Positions 26,861-35,097 of a stretch of 64,000 nucleotides of DNA are shown piece by piece. The stretch covers positions 62,001 through 126,000 of the forward strand of contig NZ_CP108489.1 in NCBI RefSeq assembly GCF_035987325.1. Reading direction: 5' to 3'. Position 1 is the first letter of the stretch, and each line of letters starts with the position of its first letter. Origin of the DNA: Streptomyces sp. NBC_01244. Its GTDB lineage: Bacteria > Actinomycetota > Actinomycetes > Streptomycetales > Streptomycetaceae. The notes beneath the pieces were generated by a model that was not told the DNA's origin, searched no databases, and was given only the letters and a program-made list of their open reading frames with translations. The translations under genes and the position numbers were made by a program.

Positions 26861-27670
26861 GTGTCCATGAACCCTCAGACCGGACCCCTCTGTACGCGCG
26901 ATGCGCTCGCCGCCGAGCTGCGCGCGCTCGGCGTGCGCCCCGGTGAAACCCTCCTCGTGCACTCCTCCCTCAGCTCGCTCGGCTGGGTCTGCGGCGGCGC
27001 CGCCACCGTCGTCACGGCGTTGCTCGATGCTCTCGGCGACGCGGGGACCCTGGTCGTGCCGACGCACTCCGGCGACAACTCCGATCCGGCGGAGTGGGGG
27101 AACCCGCCGGTGCCCGAGGCGTGGTGGGCGGAGATCCGTGCCTCGATGCCACCCTTCGACGCACGCACCACGCCCACCCGCGGCGTCGGTGTGGTCCCCG
27201 AGGCCGTCCGCACCTGGCCGGGCGCCCTGCGCAGCGGCCATCCGCAGACCTCGTTCGCCGCGGTGGGCCCGCGCGCTGCCACGATCACGGACGGCCACGC
27301 GCCGGATTGCCGGCTCGGCGAGCGCAGCCCGCTCGCCCGGCTGGAGGAAGCCGGGGCGCGGATCCTGCTGCTGGGCGCGGGCTTCGAGTCCTGCACGGCG
27401 TTCCACCTGGCCGAATACCGGGTTCCCACGCCGCAGGTCGACAACTCCTTCGCGGTCACGACCCCGCAGGGCCGACGCTGGATCACGGTGCGCGACACGT
27501 CGGTCTCCTCGGACGACTTCGAGGAGCTGGGCGCGGCCTTCGAGAAGGAGCGCCCGGTGGTACGGGGGAAGGTGGGCGGCGCGGAGGTCCGGCTGTTCGC
27601 CCTGGCGGACGCCGTTGCCTACGCGGAGGAGTGGCTGCCCGGCAAACGGCCGCAGGCGCCTGTGGCCTGA
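26861..27670 (+). CDS. Aminoglycoside 3-N-acetyltransferase (AAC(3)) family protein
   Basis: A 269-residue member of the Antibiotic_NAT family, with ETLLVHSSLSSLGWVCGGA near the N-terminus, LVVPTHSGDNSDPAEW, and RSGHPQTSFAAVGPRA. The family acetylates the 3-amino group of aminoglycosides with acetyl-CoA, but many members in actinomycetes have other or unknown substrates, and no aminoglycoside genes are nearby. The GTG at 26861 or the ATG at 26867 may be the start; no good ribosome site decides. Confidence 0.88.
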   Translation: MSMNPQTGPLCTRDALAAELRALGVRPGETLLVHSSLSSLGWVCGGAATVVTALLDALGDAGTLVVPTHSGDNSDPAEWGNPPVPEAWWAEIRASMPPFDARTTPTRGVGVVPEAVRTWPGALRSGHPQTSFAAVGPRAATITDGHAPDCRLGERSPLARLEEAGARILLLGAGFESCTAFHLAEYRVPTPQVDNSFAVTTPQGRRWITVRDTSVSSDDFEELGAAFEKERPVVRGKVGGAEVRLFALADAVAYAEEWLPGKRPQAPVA

Positions 27671-27672
27671 CG

Positions 27673-28131
27673 TCAGGACGGGGGCGGGGCCGGGGCGGAC
27701 AGGCACGTCCCGGCTTGCTGCCGTCCGGCGCGGCGAGCGATCCGCTCCTCGAGCCGCTCGCGGCAGTCGGGCCATTGCGCCGCGGTGACCGAATAGATCG
27801 CGGAGTCGCGGAGCAGGCCCTCTTCGCCCGGTGCCCACGACGGGGACCAGTTGCGGAGCACGCCCTCGAAGCGCGCACCGGCTCCCTCGATCGCGGCGCG
27901 GGAACGGGTGTTGCGGGTGTCCGTCTTCAGATCGAGCCGAGCCACGCCCCAGTTCTCGAACGCGTGCCGGAACAGGAGGTACTTGGCCTCGGTGTTCAGC
28001 CCCGAGCCCTGGGCCGAAGCCGCGAGCCAGGTGAAACCGACCTCGATCGCATACAGTCCCTCCCCGGTCGGCCACGGCCGCGGGTGCCAGTAGGCGGTGA
28101 CCCCGACCGCCCGCCCCGACGCCAGCTCCAC
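27673..28131 (-). pseudogene. GNAT acetyltransferase, 5'-truncated at the acyl-CoA oxidase gene
   Basis: The C-terminal ~150 residues match the RimJ/RimL-like GNAT family: [45 protein letters not shown], then [19 protein letters not shown]. Upstream of the only usable start (GTG at 28131) the frame still reads family-like sequence ([21 protein letters not shown], to about 28210), but no ATG, GTG or TTG occurs before the frame runs into the end of the acyl-CoA oxidase gene. The first ~60 residues of the usual protein are missing. I read this as a remnant left when the oxidase region was joined here; a short functional GNAT from GTG 28131 is the alternative. Confidence 0.5.
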
Positions 28132-28240
28132 CTGCGCGTACGGAGCGAGCTGCCCCTCGGTACGCCGGGCGAGCTGGGTGTCGCAGCGGTACCCGTGCGC
28201 CGCGAGCAGCGAGTCGGCGGCGCGACTCGCGGTGGCCGGG

Positions 28241-30166
28241 TCAGGAGGTGGCGCTCCTGCGGTAGTGGTCGAGGTAGTCCGCGTTCGCGATGGGGACCTC
28301 GGCGAGGAACTCGTCCGGCAGGTCGAAGGCGTCCACGAGCGTCATCATGTGCGGGGCGAGCTCCGCGAGGACGGCGTCGATCGTCTGGTGCAGCCCGAGT
28401 ACGTGCTGCACCGTCAGCCGCTGCTCCGCGAGCAGGTCGCCGGTGTGCTGGCGCAGCTGCTGGAGCAGGAACAGCCAGCACAGGTTCGTGAGCAGCTTGC
28501 GGGTCGCGGGATCGGTCGCCTGCTCGGCCGCCTCCAGGAAGGCGTCGGCAGCCATCCGGCCCGCATGGGCGGAGACCATCTCCAGTGCGGCGCCGGAGGA
28601 CTCGTTCCAGCGGCCGATCGGGTCCCCGGAGGGGCCCTGGCGCAGCGCGGTGCGGGCGCGCGTCTGCCAGGTCCCCACGACGGAGGCGAGCAGGTCGCGC
28701 AGGAAGCGCAGGTCCGTCAGGTCGCGTTCGGCGGCCGGCAGGGGGTCCGAGGCGAGGGGGTCCGCCTGGTTTTCGAAGAGCATCTCGGCGGCGGCCTTCA
28801 CCCAGATCACCAGGTTGTCGCCCTCCGCGGTGATGCCGCCCTCTATGTTCCCGGGCAGGTCCGAGATCCTGTTCTCCGGGAACAGGCCCTGCGCGCCGCA
28901 CCGTTCGCGGGACTCGGTGGTGATCTCCCGCGCCTGCCAGGTGATCCAGCCCTTGGCGATGGCGATCATGCGCTCCACCTCCTCGCGCTCCGATTCCTCG
29001 TGCGCGACGAAGCGGTCCATCACCGCCCGGTGCAGGAAGGTCATGGCGTAGGCGTTGGCGAGGGAGTGCAGCAGCCGGCCGTGGTGGCTGCGGTGGCCGA
29101 CCACCGGGATGCGCTGTCCGCTCTTCGGGCCGCTGACGTGCCGGTGGTGCGCGTAGCGCACCGCGATGGCCAGGGCGGCCCGGGCCATGCCCAGGGTCCC
29201 GGCGCTCATACAGAGCTTGCCCATGGTGACGCGGTTGACGGAGCGCAGGAAGCGCTTGCGCCGGTTCCCCAGGGAACTGGTCAGCGTGTCGTCCTCGTCC
29301 AGCCGGCCGTGGTCGGCCTCCAGCATGGCCTCGCGCGGCAGCCATACGTGGTCGAAGGAGGTGAGGCAGTGGTCGACCGGCGTTCCCGTGCGGGGCGGCA
29401 GCTGGCGGACGGTGACCCCCGGCAGGTGCCCGTCCTCATTGCTCAGCGGGGTCAGGAACAGGAAGATGCCCTGGTCCTCTCCGTCGACCATGAGCCGCGC
29501 CGCCACCACGGCGCTCTTCGGGCCGCCGATGAGGCTGGTGTTGGGCATGAACTTGCACGCGCCCGGATTGGGGGTGTTGAGGACGAAACCCCCGGTCGTG
29601 GGGTCTAACGCGGCGACGGTCTGCAGTGAGGCGACGTCGTTGCCGTGTGCCATCTCGGTGCACAGGAAGGTCCCGACGCGCTTCATCGAGGTGAAGGTGG
29701 ACAGGTCCCGTCCGTAGCAGTCGTGGTCGAGCAGACTCCCGATGAAGAGGTTGTAGTGGATGCTCGCCAGGGTGCACAGGCCGCCGTCCACGAACCCGGC
29801 CCACTCGTGGAGCCCGGCCAGCAGACGGGGGTCGTGCGCCAGCGCCGCCGGATCGTCGACCGTGCTGTTGACCAGGCGCAGACGGTCGTAGGAAACCGCC
29901 GTCCGCTCGGCCGGAGTCAGGTCCGGAAGGTAAGGGAAGAGCGAGCCGGCGAGCAGTCTTCGCCAGCCCCCGTGCACCCGCTCACGGTCGTCGCGGTCGA
30001 AGAGCAGGTGGGTCAGTTCCCGAGTGGCAGACCTGGGGCCGGGCTTGGTCGAGCCCTGCTGAACAGGCAGAACAGGCAGAAGGCTGATCGGGGTGGCGGG
30101 GTGGTCACCCCCACCACCCGTGCTGCTCCGAAAGGTTTCCGCGTACCCAAGCGTCAGTGCGGTCAT
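28241..30166 (-). CDS. aco: Acyl-CoA oxidase/dehydrogenase, Aco-like (butenolide autoregulator biosynthesis candidate)
   Basis: A 641-residue acyl-CoA oxidase-type flavoenzyme: FAD region [39 protein letters not shown] and a long C-terminal helical half as in peroxisomal-type oxidases. It is divergent from an ArpA-family receptor gene with several ARE-like sites between, the layout of aco/avaR1, where Aco helps make the butenolide avenolide. A TTA codon at 29606-29608 (Leu in AALDPTT) makes its translation bldA-dependent. I chose ATG 30166 with GGGGGA upstream; ATG 30181 is also possible. No P450 partner is in the window. Confidence 0.82.
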   Translation of the reverse strand: MTALTLGYAETFRSSTGGGGDHPATPISLLPVLPVQQGSTKPGPRSATRELTHLLFDRDDRERVHGGWRRLLAGSLFPYLPDLTPAERTAVSYDRLRLVNSTVDDPAALAHDPRLLAGLHEWAGFVDGGLCTLASIHYNLFIGSLLDHDCYGRDLSTFTSMKRVGTFLCTEMAHGNDVASLQTVAALDPTTGGFVLNTPNPGACKFMPNTSLIGGPKSAVVAARLMVDGEDQGIFLFLTPLSNEDGHLPGVTVRQLPPRTGTPVDHCLTSFDHVWLPREAMLEADHGRLDEDDTLTSSLGNRRKRFLRSVNRVTMGKLCMSAGTLGMARAALAIAVRYAHHRHVSGPKSGQRIPVVGHRSHHGRLLHSLANAYAMTFLHRAVMDRFVAHEESEREEVERMIAIAKGWITWQAREITTESRERCGAQGLFPENRISDLPGNIEGGITAEGDNLVIWVKAAAEMLFENQADPLASDPLPAAERDLTDLRFLRDLLASVVGTWQTRARTALRQGPSGDPIGRWNESSGAALEMVSAHAGRMAADAFLEAAEQATDPATRKLLTNLCWLFLLQQLRQHTGDLLAEQRLTVQHVLGLHQTIDAVLAELAPHMMTLVDAFDLPDEFLAEVPIANADYLDHYRRSATS

Positions 30167-30213
30167 CGGACCATCCCCCATCAGGAACCGAAGTGCAGGT
30201 TGCGGCTGGGGGC

Positions 30214-30242
30214 AAAGATACGAACTAACCGGTTTTGTTTAC
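30214..30242. promoter_or_regulatory. ARE-like operator 1 upstream of aco
   Basis: Sequence aagatacgaactaaccgg followed by ttttgtttac. It has the AACCGGTT core and GGTTTTGTTT half-site typical of gamma-butyrolactone/butenolide receptor operators. It lies about 50-75 bp upstream of the aco start, where a repressor could block the promoter. Confidence 0.65.
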
Positions 30243-30256
30243 AAGGGGGTTGGGGT

Positions 30257-30280
30257 AAAAACCGGTGACCTGGTTTTGTT
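30257..30280. promoter_or_regulatory. ARE-like operator 2 between aco and the receptor gene
   Basis: AAAACC and GGTTTT arms (30258-30263 and 30272-30277) flank an 8-bp centre, followed by GTT. The arrangement resembles the site at 30214 and lies in the middle of the divergent promoter region. Confidence 0.6.
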
Positions 30281-30352
30281 CATACGAAATGTGGACGCTA
30301 TAGTCAGGGGTACCTGGTCAGAATTAGACTGAACAGTGATGATATCGGACGG

Positions 30353-30410
30353 TGACAAACCGGTCACGTACTGTAAGCACGGGGAGAGTGCGAACCTCGC
30401 GGTTTGTTCT
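30353..30410. promoter_or_regulatory. ARE-like operators 3 and 4 just before the receptor gene
   Basis: tgacaaaccggtca (30353-30366) is a TGAC-6-GTCA palindrome around ACCGG, and cgaacctcgcggtttgttct (30391-30410) has the AACC/GGTT arms and CGGTTTGTT half-site of receptor operators. The second ends 26 bp before the receptor start at 30436, as expected for autorepression. Confidence 0.55.
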
Positions 30411-30435
30411 TGGCTCGGATGGCAGCGGAGGGTGT

Positions 30436-31110
30436 ATGGCGCGGCAAGAGCGAGCCATTCGTACACGGCAGAAGATCCTGGTCGCGGCGGCGCAGCTGTT
30501 CGACGAGGTCGGCTACGAGGCCGCGACGATCTCCGAGGTGCTCAGTAGATCCGGGGTGACCAAGGGGGCGCTGTACTTCCACTTCACCGCGAAGGAAGAG
30601 CTCGCCCAGGCCGTGCTGGCCGGCCAGGTGGGAGCCCTGCCGCCGGTACCCGAAACGGAACTCCTCCTGCAGCGGAACCTGGACGAGGCACTGGTCCTCG
30701 CCTACCTGCTGTGCAAGGGCGATCCGATGGTCCGGGGCAGCATCCGGCTCACGGTGGACCAGGGTTCCCCGATCGACGGCCTGGACCGCCGCATCCCCAT
30801 GCAGGGCTGGATCGACCACACCGCGGTGGTGCTCGGCCTTGCGAAGGAGCGTGGGGAAATCCTTCCGCACGTCGACATCGAGGCCACCGCCAAGATGTTC
30901 ACCGGCACCTTCACGGGCGTTCAGGTGCTCTCGAAGATCATGACCGGGCACGCGGACATGGTGGAACGGGTGATCGACCTGATGCGGACGTTGTTCACCG
31001 CGATCGCCACGCCGGGGGTGCTGGTGCGCCTCGACTTCGCCCCGGAACGCGCGGAGCGCGTGTGCGAGGAAGCCATCAGGCTGCGCGATGAGGCCGCCGA
31101 GGCGGCCTGA
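30436..31110 (+). CDS. TetR-family autoregulator receptor (ArpA/ScbR/AvaR type)
   Basis: A 224-residue protein with the family's start MARQERAIRTRQKIL, HTH EVLSRSGVTKGALYFHFTAKEELAQAV, and a ligand domain containing VRGSIRLTVDQG and the conserved Trp in PMQGWIDHT, a residue that contacts butyrolactone in CprB-type receptors. It starts at ATG 30436 with GGAGGG. Divergent from aco and preceded by ARE-like palindromes, it is the best true receptor of the three ArpA-like proteins here. It should repress aco, itself and targets with ARE sites until the signal binds. Confidence 0.88.
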   Translation: MARQERAIRTRQKILVAAAQLFDEVGYEAATISEVLSRSGVTKGALYFHFTAKEELAQAVLAGQVGALPPVPETELLLQRNLDEALVLAYLLCKGDPMVRGSIRLTVDQGSPIDGLDRRIPMQGWIDHTAVVLGLAKERGEILPHVDIEATAKMFTGTFTGVQVLSKIMTGHADMVERVIDLMRTLFTAIATPGVLVRLDFAPERAERVCEEAIRLRDEAAEAA

Positions 31111-31123
31111 TCGCCGTCGGATG

Positions 31124-31151
31124 ACCGGCGGTCCGGAGAGGGACCGCCGGT
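31124..31151 (+). terminator. Terminator of the receptor gene
   Basis: An 11-bp perfect stem, accggcggtcc (31124-31134) with ggaccgccggt (31141-31151), 6-nt loop, 14 bp after the stop codon. No U-run follows. Confidence 0.7.
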
Positions 31152-31247
31152 GCGGGGGCATATTTCCGACCGCCACGACCCGCGCCCGCACTTCGCACAA
31201 CTCACGCACAGCGCTTCCCCCTTCGCCCCCGGTCACCGTGGGGAAGA

Positions 31248-31274
31248 GAAAATATACCGGCTACGCTGTTTTTT
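31248..31274. promoter_or_regulatory. Orphan ARE-like operator
   Basis: ataccggctacgctgttttt aligns to the ARE-like site before the first SARP gene (39310) with 17 of 21 positions equal. No gene starts close to its right; the PrimPol gene is 560 bp away. It may have lost its target when the replication module came in, or control an unannotated transcript. Confidence 0.45.
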
Positions 31275-31379
31275 CCAGAGCCAAGGCGACCCGGATCCGG
31301 CCCGGGTGTCGTCGTCCCCGGAAGCGGACCCGGAAGCGGACCCGGAAGCGGAACCCCGGCGAGGGGCGGCCCCGGGGGC

Positions 31380-31826
31380 GTTGAGTCGCTGCTCGTCACC
31401 CGCTCAAGAGCGGGGGCAGGGGGGCTCGAGCGGGTAACGGCTGAGGCGCAGCGACTCAGCGACCGTTGAGTCGCTGCGCGCGGAAGTGGAAAACCCCAGG
31501 TCGGATTGGTTCCGTGGGCCGGACAGCGACTGAAGCGACTCACGGTCCGGGTATATGGGGACATTGGCGCGTGCGCCTGTGCGTGTGTGTGCGTCATATA
31601 GGGGGACCTTGAGTCGCTTCAGTCGCTGTTTCGCGGTGCACGGGTCTGTGACCTGGTGTTTTGTGAGCGACTCCAGCAGCGACTGAACGATCCTCGATCG
31701 CTGTGCGGTGGGTCGCTCGGTCGCTGGAGCGCCGCGTGAATGCGTACAACTGTTCAGGGCCATATCTCTCTCGTCCCACGAGAGTTTCGCTAGTGTGATT
31801 TTGGGCGTGAGTCGCTTCAGTCGCTG
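31380..31826. repeat. Iteron-like array (gagtcgcttcagtcgctg) upstream of the PrimPol gene
   Basis: The 18-mer gagtcgcttcagtcgctg occurs exactly at 31611-31628 and 31809-31826 and inverted at 31524-31541. Degenerate copies lie at about 31665-31687 and 31711-31727. A related 12-bp perfect inverted repeat (cgcagcgactca, 31447-31458, with complement at 31467-31478) is also present. The motif agtcgct is thus repeated about a dozen times within 450 bp, directly before replication-type genes. This is what a plasmid-like replication origin with initiator-binding iterons looks like. The last copy ends 12 bp before the PrimPol start codon, so the initiator may also repress itself. Confidence 0.75.
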
Positions 31827-31838
31827 ACGGGGGAAGTA

Positions 31839-32939
31839 ATGGCAGCTGAGCTGCGGGTTTCGCGCAGCGACCCAGGGCAGTTCACGAGTGCCGCGGCGGT
31901 TGCCCGGTGGTGTGCGCGCCGGGGCTGGCCGGTTCATCCTCTGGCCCCGGGCCGCAAGACCCCCGTGGGCAACTGCGCCGCGTGCCGTGCGCCCGGACAC
32001 GACCGGGGAGCGTGCGGCTGTCTGCGGGCGGGCCGTTGGTGCCACGGGTTCCACGCGGCCACACTGGACTCGGACCGGATCGAGCAGTGGTGGGGCGCGC
32101 GCCCCGGGCACGGCGTCGGCGTTGCCTGCGGGCCCGCGGGCCTGGTCGTCATCGACATCGACGCGCACGAGCGGGAGTTGCCCGGCCGGGACCGTCTGCT
32201 GCCCGGCGTCGGGATCTCCGCCGGGATCGACCTGACCGGACTGGCCAACGGATTCCACACCCTGGGCGTGCTGGCCGCCCTGCGCGGCGTCACAAGCCCG
32301 GCGGACGACTCCTCGACCCTGCGCGTGCGCACTCCGTCCGGGGGCCTGCACGTCTGGTACCGGAACGACGACGGCCGCCGCTGGCAGTGCTCCGCCGGCT
32401 CGGGCGGGGCCCGTGCCCTCGCCTGGCAGGTCGATGTACGCGCCTGCGGCGGGTACATCGTGGCTCCCGGGACCGTGACCCGTGCGGGCGTCTACCGGCC
32501 CGTGGGATCCGCCCGTGAACCCGCCCCCCTGCCGTCCTGGCTCGCCGGGGAACTGGAGCGCACCGGGCACCTGCCCGCCGCTCCCGCTCGCGCCGCCGCG
32601 GGGCCCCGGCCCGTACCGCCGCGCGCCCGGCAGGCGGTCATCGCGGCGGGCGGCGGCCGTGGTGTCTCGGAGCGGATCCTGGCGGGTGTACTGGCCGAGG
32701 TCGCCGCGTGCGCGGCGGTGCCCGAAGGGGCGGCCTTCTCCGAGAAGTTGAACCGGGCCGCGTACACCGCGGGCGGACTCGTCGCCGCGGGGCACGTGAC
32801 CGAGGCCGCTGCCACGCGGGCCCTGCGGGAGGCGGCCGAGCACGCCCGTCCCGGGCAGGAAGGCCGATGTCGCGCCATCATCCGTGGTGGTCTGCACGCG
32901 GGTCGGTCGCGCCCGCTGTCCCCCGGAGGCCGCGTATGA
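31839..32939 (+). CDS. Bifunctional DNA primase/polymerase (PrimPol) protein
   Basis: A 366-residue protein. The N-terminal PrimPol domain begins with AAVARWCARRGWPVHPLAPGRKTP, has a Cys cluster CAACRAPGHDRGACGC (possible zinc site), and the catalytic Asp pair in VVIDIDAH (Asp106, Asp108), then SGGLHVWYR. The C-terminal half is helical (LAGVLAEVAACAAVPEG) and resembles RepPP-type replication proteins of actinomycete plasmids and integrative elements. It starts at ATG 31839, 12 bp after the last iteron-like repeat, and overlaps the next gene by four bases. It probably makes primers at the adjoining origin-like array. Confidence 0.87.
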   Translation: MAAELRVSRSDPGQFTSAAAVARWCARRGWPVHPLAPGRKTPVGNCAACRAPGHDRGACGCLRAGRWCHGFHAATLDSDRIEQWWGARPGHGVGVACGPAGLVVIDIDAHERELPGRDRLLPGVGISAGIDLTGLANGFHTLGVLAALRGVTSPADDSSTLRVRTPSGGLHVWYRNDDGRRWQCSAGSGGARALAWQVDVRACGGYIVAPGTVTRAGVYRPVGSAREPAPLPSWLAGELERTGHLPAAPARAAAGPRPVPPRARQAVIAAGGGRGVSERILAGVLAEVAACAAVPEGAAFSEKLNRAAYTAGGLVAAGHVTEAAATRALREAAEHARPGQEGRCRAIIRGGLHAGRSRPLSPGGRV

Positions 32940-34486
32940 GAGTGGACGACGAGAGCACGGTGTCCGCCTTCGACGTCCAGGCGGTCGCCGCGCAGATCCT
33001 CGCGCGGCCCGTCCCGGCCGCCCGGGAGTCCGGGGAGCCTGCGAAGTCCGGGGAAGCGGAGGGCGCGAGCGCCGCCGGTGCCCCGCGCTCCGACGGTGAG
33101 GCCACGGCGCAAGGACTGCTGCCCGACACGCTCACCGACCGGGGCAACGCCAAACTGTTCGTCAAGCTCTACCGCAACGACTACCGGCACGTCCCCGGCA
33201 TCGGCTGGTTCCGCTGGGACGGCACCCGCTGGCAGATCGACGAGGACGACACCGTCGTGTGGGCGGCGGGCGACCTGGCGGAAAGCATCGCCACCACCGA
33301 CCCCCAGGGGGTCTACACCCCGCTCTCGCTCGCGCAGCACCGCCGCCGCGCGCTCAGCACCAGCGGGATGAACGCGATGCTCACGCAGGCGAAGTCCGCC
33401 CCGGGCATGGTGCTCAACGCGGCGCTGCTGGACGCCGATCCGTACGCGCTGTGCACGCCGGCGGGCGTGGTCGACCTGCGCACCGGTCACATCCGCCCCG
33501 CCGAGGCCGCGAAGGACTTCCACTCCCGCTCCACGTCGGCCGCGCCGCAGCCGATGCCCACGCCGCGCTGGAACCGCTTCCTGACCGACACCTTCGGCGA
33601 GGGGCCGGAGGGCGCGCAGATGATCGACTTCCTGCAGCTGCTGCTCGGCTACTCCGTCACCGGCGACGTCGGCGCGCAGGTGATGCCGTTCCTCTTCGGC
33701 TCCGGCAAGAACGGCAAGTCCGTCCTGCTGGACGTGCTGATGAAGCTGCTCGGCGACTACGCCGACGCGGCGCCCCCCGGCTTCCTGATGGCGCGGCCGT
33801 ACGAGGGCCATCCGACCGACCTCGCCGAATTGCACGGGCGCCGGGTCATCGTGTGCAGCGAGGTCAAGCCGGGCGACCGGTTCGACGAGGCCCGCGTCAA
33901 GCTGCTCACGGGCGGCGACCGCATCAAGGCCCGCCGGATGCGTCAGGACTTCTTCAGCTTCGAGCCGACGCACAAGCTGTGGCTGCTGGGCAACCACCGG
34001 CCCGAAGTGGGCACCGGCGGCTTCGCGTTCTGGCGGCGCATGCGGCTGATCCCGTTCGAGCGGGTCGTCTCCGACGAGCGGAAGATCGACAACCTGGCGG
34101 ACATCCTGGTGACCCATGAGGGCCCGGGAATCCTCAACTGGCTCATCGAGGGCGCCCGGCGCTACCTCGGGGGCGAGAAGGACCTCTCGGGCCCCGAGCG
34201 GGTCCGTATCGCGACGACGGCGTACGCCGAGACCGAGGACCACACCGGGCGCTTCATCGGCGAGACCTGCCGGTTCGAGCCGGACCTGCGGGCGGAGCAG
34301 GCGCTGCTCTACGCGGCCTACAGGGGCTGGTGCCAGCATGAGGGCGCCCCCGCGATCTCTTCCCGGGCCTTCGCGGCGCGCGTGCGCGAGGTGGTGGGGC
34401 TGGCGTCGCCCAAGGAAATGATCCTGTCGAACCAGCGCAAGTACTACCCGGGCATCGGCCTGCTCGCGGACGAGGAGACAGCATGA
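32936..34486 (+). CDS. P4-family phage/plasmid primase-helicase (D5_N/SF3 type)
   Basis: A 516-residue protein. Residues ~90-230 match the D5 N-terminal domain (WFRWDGTRWQIDEDD, LLNAALL-like MVLNAALLDADPYALCTPAGVVDL), followed by an SF3 helicase with Walker A FGSGKNGKSVLLDVL (Gly255-Ser262), Walker B RRVIVCSEVKPG and sensor HKLWLLGNHRPEV. It should unwind DNA at the origin made by the iteron-like array and the PrimPol gene. The first ~60 residues are a low-complexity linker. It is coupled by ATGA overlaps to both neighbours. Confidence 0.9.
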   Translation: MRVDDESTVSAFDVQAVAAQILARPVPAARESGEPAKSGEAEGASAAGAPRSDGEATAQGLLPDTLTDRGNAKLFVKLYRNDYRHVPGIGWFRWDGTRWQIDEDDTVVWAAGDLAESIATTDPQGVYTPLSLAQHRRRALSTSGMNAMLTQAKSAPGMVLNAALLDADPYALCTPAGVVDLRTGHIRPAEAAKDFHSRSTSAAPQPMPTPRWNRFLTDTFGEGPEGAQMIDFLQLLLGYSVTGDVGAQVMPFLFGSGKNGKSVLLDVLMKLLGDYADAAPPGFLMARPYEGHPTDLAELHGRRVIVCSEVKPGDRFDEARVKLLTGGDRIKARRMRQDFFSFEPTHKLWLLGNHRPEVGTGGFAFWRRMRLIPFERVVSDERKIDNLADILVTHEGPGILNWLIEGARRYLGGEKDLSGPERVRIATTAYAETEDHTGRFIGETCRFEPDLRAEQALLYAAYRGWCQHEGAPAISSRAFAARVREVVGLASPKEMILSNQRKYYPGIGLLADEETA

Positions 34487-34875
34487 GCGCTCTCATCGCC
34501 GAGGACGAGATCGTCCACGAAGTGGACTTCGTCTGGCTCGAGGACATCAGCGGGCTCGACTACGTCCGGCAGAGCCTGGACCGGCTGCCGACCCGGCGCG
34601 GCAGGCCCGCGTACCACCGCGACGGCCGGATGGTCGGTTACGCGCTGCTGGGGCCGGGCGCCAAACCGTCCCGCTCCTCGGGGACGTTTCGCCGGCGGGT
34701 GTTCTGGCTGCTGCCCCACGACCGCGATACCGCCCCGGACGGGCTGTACGCGACGGGGGCGCCGGCGGAGGCCGTGGACGCGCAGACGCTGGCGCCCGGC
34801 AGCAAGGGACACAAGACCGAGCGGTCCGAGGGCGGGCCGATGTCGTCGTCCGCGACGCGGGAGACGCTCCCGTAG
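34483..34875 (+). CDS. Hypothetical protein of the replication module, 130 aa
   Basis: Starts at ATG 34483 inside the end of the helicase gene, so it is translated with it. The first ~80 residues are acidic then basic (EDEIVHEVDFVWLEDISGLD, RRGRPAYHRDGRMVGYALLG) and the rest is polar and probably disordered. No family is recognised. Its position suggests a small accessory replication protein. Confidence 0.65.
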   Translation: MSALIAEDEIVHEVDFVWLEDISGLDYVRQSLDRLPTRRGRPAYHRDGRMVGYALLGPGAKPSRSSGTFRRRVFWLLPHDRDTAPDGLYATGAPAEAVDAQTLAPGSKGHKTERSEGGPMSSSATRETLP

Positions 34876-34913
34876 GTCCGGGCCTGCGGCTCCGCCCGTC
34901 CTCCACGGGGAAA

Positions 34914-35018
34914 GTGATCGCCGGAGTGATCTCCGGGCTGTACTACCGCGTCAAGGAGCATGACGGCGCCCGGCCCGGGCAGCTTGAGCAGCCCGAACCG
35001 GTGAACAGCCCGGTCTGA
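34914..35018 (+). CDS. Possible small protein, 34 aa, low confidence
   Basis: GTG 34914 follows cacggggaaa. The product (VIAGVISGLYYRVKEHDGAR...) starts hydrophobic and then turns polar. It may be a real small protein of the replication module or a remnant; nothing else supports it. Confidence 0.3.
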   Translation: MIAGVISGLYYRVKEHDGARPGQLEQPEPVNSPV

Positions 35019-35097
35019 CGGTCGCCTTGCGGTGCGTGGGCCACCGCTCCTCTTTTCCATCCCACCGGTCGAGTCCCATCTTTCAAGGAGCAGTTCC

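Larger units (their letters stand above)
31111..31379. other. Non-coding stretch after the receptor gene
   Basis: No convincing ORF. It holds the receptor terminator (31124-31151), an ARE-like site (31248-31274) and a 12-bp tandem repeat (gaagcggacccg, about three copies at 31321-31356). Confidence 0.5.

Noticed and set aside
26861..27670. AAC(3) gene as evidence for an aminoglycoside cluster
   Set aside because: No aminoglycoside biosynthetic genes are near; the family is common in actinomycetes with varied roles.
31150..31437. 95-codon plus-strand ORF after the receptor gene
   Set aside because: Made of the 12-bp tandem repeat and the receptor terminator region, with no ribosome site.
31380..31826. 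CRISPR or att repeat reading of the agtcgct motifs
   Set aside because: Copies occur in both orientations with irregular spacing and no unique spacers; iteron-like array in front of replication genes fits better.
31380..35018. Complete integrative element (AICE)
   Set aside because: No integrase, excisionase, transfer (FtsK-like) gene or flanking direct repeats were found.
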